NCBI GenBank assembly: GCA_022837245.1 | Contig: JALHHX010000024.1 | Span: 1-30,266, forward strand | Direction: 5' to 3' | Source: Lentisphaerota bacterium | GTDB lineage: Bacteria; Verrucomicrobiota; Kiritimatiellia; RFP12; UBA3636 | DNA: 30,266 nt | Part shown: positions 23,933-30,266 of the stretch, piece after piece | Layout of the letters: each line of letters starts with the position of its first letter | Position numbering within the stretch: the stretch's first letter is position 1 | Notes under the pieces: model-generated | Seen by the model: only the letters and a program-made list of their open reading frames with translations | Database searches by the model: none | What the model was told of the DNA's origin: nothing | Translations under genes and position numbers: made by a program

Positions 23933-26233
23933 ATGCAGACCTCATACAATAATCTGGTGGTAAGGCTGGAGTTGCCGCCGTCGAAAGCTCATTTCGCGGG
24001 CATCGGCGGTGTTGGCATGGCGGGTGCCGCCTATATCCTGAAGAAAATTGGCTGGGAGGTGTCGGGTTGCGACGCCGCCCCCGGCCGCTTCTCCGATTGG
24101 CTGAAAAGCCTTGGCGTGCAGGCGGTGAGCGGCCATTCCCGGGAGCACGTCTCTGAACTCGATCCCAAATCCGACATGATAATCCGCACGAGCGCGGTTC
24201 CGCCCGAGGCGCCGGAGATAGCAGAGGCGGTCGAGAAGGGTGTGCCTGTGCATCTGCGCGGGTTGCTGCTTGCGGCGTTGAGCGGGCAGCACGACACCAT
24301 CGCGGTTTGCGGCACCCATGGCAAGACGACGACATCGGTGTTCGCCGCTGGCATCTTGAAGAAGCTGCGGCCAGCCGAGAGCGGCTGGTGCATCGGCGGC
24401 GAATCGCCTTACCTGGGCGCCGTGGCGGGAGGCGCTCTTTTCGACACCCCTGGGAAGCGCGGGCTTTTTGTGGCTGAGGCCGACGAGAGCGATGGCACTC
24501 TGGCATACTACACTCCGGAGGTGACGGTGCTGAACAACCTCGACTTCGACCATGTGGAGCACTACAGCGACGAGCTGGAGCTTGAGAACACCTTCAGGCA
24601 CCTGCTCTGCAACACAAAACGTGCGATCGTTTACTGCGCCGACCACCAGCGCGCGGCGGAGCTCGTGCGCAAAATGTCGGGCGCGAGGCAGTTGTCATTT
24701 GGATTCGCTCAGGATGCGGATTTCCGCATCACGAACTTCTACAGAACGGGCAGTGGCTCGAAGTTCACGCTCACTCCACCAGAAAACTCCGCCAGAGACA
24801 TCGAACTTGATGTGCAGGGACGCCACAACGTCCTCAACGCAACGGCGGCGATAGCGGCGGCGTGCGCGATTGGCATAGAATTCGAAGACGCCTGCGCCGC
24901 GCTTGAGGATACGGCTGTGCTGCCTTCGCGCCGGTTCGAGAAGATCGGCGATCCCGATGGGTTCACGGTCATATCGGACTACTCGCACCATCCTGCGGAA
25001 ATAATGGCGTTAATAGAGACGGCCTCAGAGCTTCCTCACAAACGCATCGTGGCTGTCTTTCAACCACATAGGTACACGCGCACTAAGGCGATGCTTACGA
25101 AATTCCCCGAGGCTTTCATAGGAATTGAAGAGCTTGTGCTCTGCCCGGTTTATTGTGCTTCCGAGTGCCTTATATGCGGCGGAGCCGCGTCTGATTTGTA
25201 CAAAGCCTTCCGTGATGCTGCGGCGGGCAATATTAGAATGCCAATACCGGTATGCGCCGATTCAACTGAATCGGCTTTGCAATACGTTAAGGCGACATTG
25301 CGCCCGGGCGACCTTGTACTTGTGATCGGCGCGGGAGACGTTAATTTGATTGCCGCAGATATTGCCACGGCGAAACCGCCTGAAAAGCCTCCGATGGAGG
25401 TTAGGCTAGGTGCGTTCGGAACGGCATCTATCGCGCCCAGCGTGGTCGTGGTGCGCAGCGTGCCCGAAGTGCAGGAAGCTGTCAAGAGAGGCGAATTCAC
25501 GGTTTTGTCCGGAGGCACTAATTCATTCATCGCCCCCACCGGCTGCTACAAGACCATAATCAGACCGGCGGGCACCACTTTTTCAACGAAGACGATCGTG
25601 GAAGATACGGAAGAGCACGTGATAATGGATCTGGGCTGCACGGTACAGGGGCCTAGTCTCGTGAGCTATTGCCTGAGCCGCGGTTATTCTGGACTTGAGT
25701 TTATGGCCGGTATCCCGGGATACTGCGGCGGCTGGCTCGCCATGAACGCCGGCACGAGGGCGGGTTCGTTCTGCGACTGCGTGGTAAGCGTGGAGGTGGT
25801 TATGGGCGACGGATCGGTGAGGACAATCCCTGCAGCGCAGCTGGGAGCGTCGTACAGATCCTGCCCCGCTGTCGTCGGCACTGTGGTGACCAAGATCCGT
25901 ATCAAGCTGCAGAAGAGCTCGCAAATCGCTGTTAGAATAGCAATGGACGATGCCCTGGCGGTCCGCCCGGATTTTTCTGGTTTGCGTTCTGGCGGCAGCA
26001 TCTTCAAAAATCCGCCTCTTCCAAACAAATCCGCCGGCATCATCCTGGACGAGGCCGGTTGCAAGGGGCTCCGGATCGGCGGCGCGTACGTGACGGAGCA
26101 CCACGCCAACATAATCTCTGTGGACCAAGAAGCAACGGCTTCGGACGTCTACGCGCTCATGCGCATGATGCGAGAGCGCGCGCTGACCAATTCCGGGATC
26201 CTGCTGGAACCGGAAATCAGAGTACTTTCTTAA
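23933..26233 (+). CDS. murCB: MurC-MurB fusion: UDP-MurNAc L-alanine ligase plus UDP-enolpyruvyl-GlcNAc reductase
   Basis: One 766-residue chain holds two peptidoglycan precursor enzymes. Residues 1 to about 480 are MurC, which adds L-Ala to UDP-MurNAc. It has GIGGVGMAG, ATP loop GTHGKTT (127-133), EADESDGT, NLDFDHVEHY, ISDYSHHPAEI and FQPHRYTR. A short linker leads to MurB from about 495, the FAD enzyme that reduces UDP-GlcNAc-enolpyruvate. It has LSGGTNSF (525-532), AGIPGYCGGWLAMNAG, SYRSCPA and GGSIFKNP with catalytic S689, and ends LEPEIRV with the C-terminal Glu. MurB lacks room for the extra type I insertion, so it appears type II-like. MurB acts just before MurC, so the fusion joins sequential steps. 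The end overlaps rimO tail to tail by 17 bases. Confidence 0.95.
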   Translation: MQTSYNNLVVRLELPPSKAHFAGIGGVGMAGAAYILKKIGWEVSGCDAAPGRFSDWLKSLGVQAVSGHSREHVSELDPKSDMIIRTSAVPPEAPEIAEAVEKGVPVHLRGLLLAALSGQHDTIAVCGTHGKTTTSVFAAGILKKLRPAESGWCIGGESPYLGAVAGGALFDTPGKRGLFVAEADESDGTLAYYTPEVTVLNNLDFDHVEHYSDELELENTFRHLLCNTKRAIVYCADHQRAAELVRKMSGARQLSFGFAQDADFRITNFYRTGSGSKFTLTPPENSARDIELDVQGRHNVLNATAAIAAACAIGIEFEDACAALEDTAVLPSRRFEKIGDPDGFTVISDYSHHPAEIMALIETASELPHKRIVAVFQPHRYTRTKAMLTKFPEAFIGIEELVLCPVYCASECLICGGAASDLYKAFRDAAAGNIRMPIPVCADSTESALQYVKATLRPGDLVLVIGAGDVNLIAADIATAKPPEKPPMEVRLGAFGTASIAPSVVVVRSVPEVQEAVKRGEFTVLSGGTNSFIAPTGCYKTIIRPAGTTFSTKTIVEDTEEHVIMDLGCTVQGPSLVSYCLSRGYSGLEFMAGIPGYCGGWLAMNAGTRAGSFCDCVVSVEVVMGDGSVRTIPAAQLGASYRSCPAVVGTVVTKIRIKLQKSSQIAVRIAMDDALAVRPDFSGLRSGGSIFKNPPLPNKSAGIILDEAGCKGLRIGGAYVTEHHANIISVDQEATASDVYALMRMMRERALTNSGILLEPEIRVLS

Positions 26234-27620
26234 AAGCGCACTGCAGATCGAATTCATCGACCCCTACGATTTCAGCATCGATGAAATCTCCGGGTTTTGC
26301 GTGTTTCGGCACGCCACTTATGTAAGTGTTGCCGTCAATGCCGTCGGGGGCCTGGGATGAGGCGCGCCCTTCCCACGGATCGCCCTTCGCTTCTGGCGGT
26401 TCCTCAAGCAGGATGCGTGTCATGGTCCCCACCCTGCCACGCAGTTTTTCAGCAGCGATGGAAGCCTGTTTTTCCATTAGTCGGCGACGGCGGCCCTCGG
26501 ATACCACGTCGTCGGGGTCGTCGCCCATTTCAAAAGCGGGTGTGCCCTGCTCAGGTGAGAACGCGAATGCGCCGAGGTGGTCGAACTTGACCTTGCCTAT
26601 GAAGTCCATCAGATGCTGGAAATGCTCCTCAGTCTCCCCAGGGAAGCCGGTGAGGCACGTGGTGCGCAACGTGACGTCCGGGATGCGCGCGCGTATGCGC
26701 TCAGCCATGACGGGAACGATGTCTACTGTGTCGGCGCGACGCATGGCGTTCAGTATGTCCGGGTGGCTGTGCTGTATGGGGACGTCGAGGTAGTGGCAGA
26801 CGTGACGGCTTTCGTTGATGAAATCGAGCAACTGGTCAGTAAGCATCGCGGGGTGCGCGTATAGTAGCCTTATCCAGTATTCGCCCTCAAGCGAATCGAG
26901 TTCACGCAGCAGCGTCAAGAGCGTGGTGCCGTCTTTGAAATCGCGGCCGTAGCTCGTCACATCCTGCGCAATTACGTTCAACTCCGAGATGCCCTCCGAG
27001 AGAATCGACTTGGCTTCCGACACAATGTCTTTGACGGGGCGTGAGCGCAGTTTACCGCGTATTCCGGGGATTGCGCAGAACGAGCAGACGTGGAAGCACC
27101 CTTCGGCGATTTTCAGGTATGCGTACGGGCCGCCTGTCAGCACGAGTCCGGGGATGCCGGGATTGTAGATGTGCGACGGGCTGTCGGCGGACACCGCCAC
27201 AATTTTCTCATCGCCGCCTTTCCCGCCCTTCCTCGTTGCGGCGAAGTTTTCCACTGCCTTCCGGATTACCTCTGGCACTCGTTCCAGATCGTCGAGCCCG
27301 AGAACGGCGTCCACGTCGGGGCATGCCTTGAGAAGCTTCTCCCTATAGCGCTGCGCCAGGCATCCCGACACGACTACGGCTTTACATTTGCCTGTCTTCT
27401 TGAGCTCGCAGACGGCGAGGATGTTTGAAATGGCCTCTTCACGCGCCTCTTCTATGAAAGCGCAAGTGTTGATGAGCACGGCGTCGGCCTCCTCCGGATC
27501 GACGCCTATTTCCAAACCCGCGAGGTGCAGCTCCCCCCCCATTATCTGCAAATCCACAAGATTCTTGGCGCATCCGAGCGAAACGAACCCCACGGATATG
27601 GGTTTTGCCTTCACAGGCAT
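26217..27620 (-). CDS. rimO: Ribosomal protein S12 methylthiotransferase RimO
   Basis: RimO is a radical-SAM enzyme that methylthiolates an aspartate of ribosomal protein S12. The 467-residue protein has the N-terminal cluster cysteines C17 (SLGCAKN), C53 (NTCAF) and C87 (SGCLAQ). The radical-SAM motif is C175-xxx-C179-xx-C182 (GCFHVCSFCAIP). YLDVPIQHSH, TTCLTGFPGETEEHF and a C-terminal TRAM-like domain follow. SLGCAKN and GIRGKLRSRP favour RimO over MiaB. Start ATG 27620 has GGAG 8 bases upstream; an in-frame GTG at 27629 overlaps that site. Confidence 0.95.
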   Translation of the reverse strand: MPVKAKPISVGFVSLGCAKNLVDLQIMGGELHLAGLEIGVDPEEADAVLINTCAFIEEAREEAISNILAVCELKKTGKCKAVVVSGCLAQRYREKLLKACPDVDAVLGLDDLERVPEVIRKAVENFAATRKGGKGGDEKIVAVSADSPSHIYNPGIPGLVLTGGPYAYLKIAEGCFHVCSFCAIPGIRGKLRSRPVKDIVSEAKSILSEGISELNVIAQDVTSYGRDFKDGTTLLTLLRELDSLEGEYWIRLLYAHPAMLTDQLLDFINESRHVCHYLDVPIQHSHPDILNAMRRADTVDIVPVMAERIRARIPDVTLRTTCLTGFPGETEEHFQHLMDFIGKVKFDHLGAFAFSPEQGTPAFEMGDDPDDVVSEGRRRRLMEKQASIAAEKLRGRVGTMTRILLEEPPEAKGDPWEGRASSQAPDGIDGNTYISGVPKHAKPGDFIDAEIVGVDEFDLQCAFKKVL

Positions 27621-27675
27621 TTTCTGCACTCCAGCGGAACGTGTATGTAGTTTGTCATTTTAGAATTCTCACAGT

Positions 27676-27696
27676 AAAAGGCGCTGTTAAAGCACC
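27676..27696 (-). terminator. Intrinsic terminator after the ClC gene
   Basis: On the minus strand, GGTGCT-TTAAC-AGCGCC forms a 6-bp stem with one G-U pair, followed by TTTT. It lies 33 bases after the clc stop and before rimO, so rimO probably has its own promoter. Confidence 0.55.
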
Positions 27697-27728
27697 CTGG
27701 CATCAACTGCGGTTATAGTACCAGATTG

Positions 27729-29591
27729 TCATACGAACCGGCAAGAGGATGATGAGCCCGCGTTGCCAGTACGGAGAGCCATAACCACGTCGTTATGCGT
27801 AAGGATGCCGATAGGCCGTTGTATGGTGTCGGATGAAACAACAACTATGTTGTATACCCCCTCGTTGTCCATGTGTCGAAGCGCAGTCTGAAGCATGTCG
27901 TGCTCAAACACAACGGCATGCTTCTGCAATGCGATATCGCCCACCATAAGCGTGGCGCGGAGCATCGGATCCGACGTTACAACAAATTCAAGATCGGAGG
28001 AAGTGACTTCGCCAAGCATACGGCCATCATCCCCCACGACAGGGAAGACGGTCTGCTGTCCACGAGCGAGAGCGTCCACGAGAAGACTGAGCGGCGTGTC
28101 CTCCTTTGCCGTTATGAACGTGGAGTCGCAACGAGCTCCAAGAAGTTCGCGCACGGCAATGTTGCGCACCACACCCGAGATCATCTCTCCGCGGTGTATC
28201 GGCGCATCGAATCTGTTTGGAAGCTGCGCGCGGTAGAGCGAAACACGATGCGAGAGCATGTAAGCGATCATGCAGACCCACATAGACGGAACGAGAAGAC
28301 GGTAGTTGCCCGTCATTTCGCCTACCATCAAGATCACGCTTATGGGGGTTTTGGCGGCGCAGCCGAAGAAGGCAACCATCCCGACGAGCGCGAATGAGCC
28401 CACGGGCACTTCCAAGCTTGGAAGCAATAGAGAAAACATAATTCCGGTAGCGCCGCCGAGCGCGCCACCAACTACAAGAGCCGGGCCGAAAATGCCGCCG
28501 GAGCCGCCGGAGCCGACAGAAAATGACGTGGTAAGAGTCTTCAGGATGAAGACGCCAACCATGAGACCAAGAGCCGGGAAGGCAACTTCGCGTGTCATGG
28601 TCCAATCGTAACGCAGCGCCTCCTGCATAACGCCGTATCCGGAGCCGAGGGCTGGCAGGAACATGAAGCCGACTATGCCGGTCAGGAGCCCTCCAATTGC
28701 GGGTTTGAAGGCGGGCGAGATTTTGAGAGCCATAAATTTCTCGTGAACCGTGTAGAACAACCAGGTGTAGAAGCGCGCGCCGCCGGCGAGTATGACTGCA
28801 AGCAGTAGGTACAGGGGGAGGTTTTCGGGGCGGGAAAAGCCGTATTGAGGCGTCTCGAAAAGGGCGTGGAAACCGAAGACCTTGGAGAATACCGAGTATC
28901 CAGTGACGGATGCTATGATGGATGGGATGAGTACTTCGTACTCAAGGTCCAGGTCGCGGTAAAGGACTTCTGCGGCGAAGAGGGCGCCCGCCATTGGGGC
29001 GTGGAAGAGCGCTCCGACGCCGGCACCCATGCCGGCTGCCATCAGGGCACGGCGTTCGGCGACGCGAAGTTTAAGAGCCGTGGCGAGTATGGATCCAAAG
29101 CCGGAGCCGATTTGAGTGATTGGCCCCTCGCATCCGGCAGAGCCACCCGAGCCGATGAGAAGCGATGTGGCGATTGCCTTTATAGGCGGGACAATGGGGC
29201 GGATCTTGCCACCGCGGAAGTGGTACGCCTCAATGGCAGCGTCCGTTCCGTGCCCCGCCGCTTCCGGAGCAAAGCGATGCACGATTACGCCTGATATAAG
29301 ACCGCCAAGTGCTGGAATGAAAAGCAGTGCCCAGCGGCGAATCTCACCTGTGAATTCCGGAAGGTTTTTAAAGAACGTAGGTTCGTTTACGGGAACTGAC
29401 GGAACGTAATTCGCCATGTAGCCAAGAAAAAACCATTGAGTGAGCTGCAGCATGGCGACAAGCAGGACGGCGCCCAGGCCAGCACCTGCGCCAACCGTGG
29501 CGCTAAGTATGAGGGTGCGCGCGATGCCGAGTCCCTCCCACTGCGGGGAGTCTCGTAAAAGACGCCACCATTTAATGGAAGCGCGCTTCAT
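27729..29591 (-). CDS. ClC-family chloride channel or antiporter with CBS domains
   Basis: The 620-residue protein has about a dozen hydrophobic segments carrying ClC signatures: GHGTDAAI (113-120), GSGGSAGCEGP (147-157) with the gating glutamate E155, and GSGGSGGIFGP later. Two CBS domains occupy roughly 466-600 and may bind nucleotides. In most ClCs the motif is G[KR]EGP; here Cys replaces the basic residue. The proton-glutamate region reads AAEVLYRD, so channel versus H+ antiporter is undecided. The start overlaps the rnc stop by 4 bases (ATGA), so the two are translationally coupled. Confidence 0.92.
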   Translation of the reverse strand: MKRASIKWWRLLRDSPQWEGLGIARTLILSATVGAGAGLGAVLLVAMLQLTQWFFLGYMANYVPSVPVNEPTFFKNLPEFTGEIRRWALLFIPALGGLISGVIVHRFAPEAAGHGTDAAIEAYHFRGGKIRPIVPPIKAIATSLLIGSGGSAGCEGPITQIGSGFGSILATALKLRVAERRALMAAGMGAGVGALFHAPMAGALFAAEVLYRDLDLEYEVLIPSIIASVTGYSVFSKVFGFHALFETPQYGFSRPENLPLYLLLAVILAGGARFYTWLFYTVHEKFMALKISPAFKPAIGGLLTGIVGFMFLPALGSGYGVMQEALRYDWTMTREVAFPALGLMVGVFILKTLTTSFSVGSGGSGGIFGPALVVGGALGGATGIMFSLLLPSLEVPVGSFALVGMVAFFGCAAKTPISVILMVGEMTGNYRLLVPSMWVCMIAYMLSHRVSLYRAQLPNRFDAPIHRGEMISGVVRNIAVRELLGARCDSTFITAKEDTPLSLLVDALARGQQTVFPVVGDDGRMLGEVTSSDLEFVVTSDPMLRATLMVGDIALQKHAVVFEHDMLQTALRHMDNEGVYNIVVVSSDTIQRPIGILTHNDVVMALRTGNAGSSSSCRFV

Positions 29592-30266
29592 GATTGCACC
29601 TCCATACGGTCTTTTATGAGCGCGAGCAGTGCTACGGCCGCGGCGGCCTGGGCCAGTTGCTTTGTGGCGCCGGTGCCATCAACGGAAAGCGCGTCGCCCA
29701 CACTAACGCGCACATTGAACTGCGGGCGGTGCTGAGGACCGGCCGAGGAGATGGTCTCGTACTCCGGCTCGGCGTTGAAGAGTTTGTGCGCTTCGTATTG
29801 TAGGCGGCCTTTCGGGTTTTGCATCCATGGATCGTCCCCGAGGGAGTTGATCTCGTCGGCGAAGAGCCGGTCGAACACGCGCGAGGCGGCGTCAAAACCA
29901 CCATCGAGGTAAACGGCGCCCATGATGGACTCGAAGGCGTCGGCGAGATTCGATTCGCGCTGACGCCCGCCAGTGGTTTTTTCGCCTTGGCCAAGGAGGA
30001 GCGCAGAGCCGATTCCGATCTTTGCGGCTTTGGCGGCGAGCGCGGAGCCGTTGACAACTGAGGCTCTCAGGACGGTTAGCATCCCTTCAGGTTTCGTTGT
30101 ATAGTGGCGGAAGACACGGTCAGCCAAGAGGAATCCGATGAGGGCATCGCCCAAAAACTCCAGACGCTGGTTATCGGCGGGGGCTCCGGTCTCGTTACGG
30201 TACGATGGGTGCGTGAGAGCGGTTTCCAGCAGAGCCTCGTTTTCAAAATGGTAACCGAGGGTATCT
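29588..30266 (-). CDS. rnc: Ribonuclease III, 5' end beyond the window
   Basis: RNase III cuts double-stranded RNA in rRNA and mRNA processing. The frame is open to the right edge, so the N-terminus is missing. Visible parts are LGYHFENEALLETALTHPSY, NQRLEFLGDAL with catalytic Glu and Asp, ADAFESIMGAVYLDGG with the second acidic pair, and a C-terminal dsRNA-binding domain ending GATKQLAQAAAAVALL. It overlaps clc by 4 bases and is likely its operon partner. Confidence 0.95.
   Translation of the reverse strand, partial: DTLGYHFENEALLETALTHPSYRNETGAPADNQRLEFLGDALIGFLLADRVFRHYTTKPEGMLTVLRASVVNGSALAAKAAKIGIGSALLLGQGEKTTGGRQRESNLADAFESIMGAVYLDGGFDAASRVFDRLFADEINSLGDDPWMQNPKGRLQYEAHKLFNAEPEYETISSAGPQHRPQFNVRVSVGDALSVDGTGATKQLAQAAAAVALLALIKDRMEVQS

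Overview
The window is 30,266 bases of a moderately GC-rich bacterial chromosome. It holds mostly housekeeping genes, with no phage, integrase, transposase or CRISPR array. The gene content suggests a member of the PVC group (Kiritimatiellota, Lentisphaerae or another Verrucomicrobiota lineage), probably fermentative. The clues are a MurC-MurB fusion, a eukaryote-like IleRS, an unusual MraY with a PLHDH motif, short type IV prepilins with conserved cysteines, pyruvate formate-lyase, and AATCTGCG-type intergenic repeats. This placement is an inference; no marker gene was searched.

Layout, left to right. 361-3862 (+): mraY, then rpsP, trmD, rplS and rnhB, a ribosome/tRNA cluster that lacks the usual rimM. 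3860-7220 (-): a frameshifted coding remnant and ileS. 7475-8852 (+): manA and a coupled prepilin-like gene. 8855-12710 (-): the large PurL purine enzyme, encoded by two overlapping reading frames rather than one. 12876-14285 (+): tRNA-Val(CAC) and an M28 aminopeptidase. 14348-17095 (+): a BatB/BatC-like von Willebrand A plus TPR protein with a glutamine-rich tail. 17273-18526 (-) and 18680-20899 (+): a secreted protein shaped like a gluzincin peptidase but without its metal ligands, divergent from pflB with back-to-back promoters. 20900-22465: a type IV prepilin with a textbook sigma-54 promoter and a strong terminator, flanked by repeat clusters whose elements lie in opposite orientation on the two sides. 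22466-26233 (+): a zinc-ribbon membrane protein, ferritin and murC-murB. 26217-30266 (-): rimO, a ClC channel/antiporter and rnc, which runs off the right edge.

The genes mostly serve separate core functions: peptidoglycan precursors (mraY, murCB), translation and RNA (rpsP, trmD, rplS, rnhB, ileS, rimO, rnc, tRNA), purines (purL), sugar phosphates (manA), anaerobic pyruvate use (pflB), iron storage (ftn) and pili. Promoters are unusually readable. Most have an extended -10 (TGN before a TAGAAT/TACAAT-like hexamer), and several have a TTGC-type -35 at exactly 17 bp.

The observations most worth following up are the split PurL with its own Shine-Dalgarno and GTG at the junction, the sigma-54 pilin locus between opposed repeats, and the ligand-less peptidase-like protein facing pflB. 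I did not find a complete, clearly new multi-gene system.
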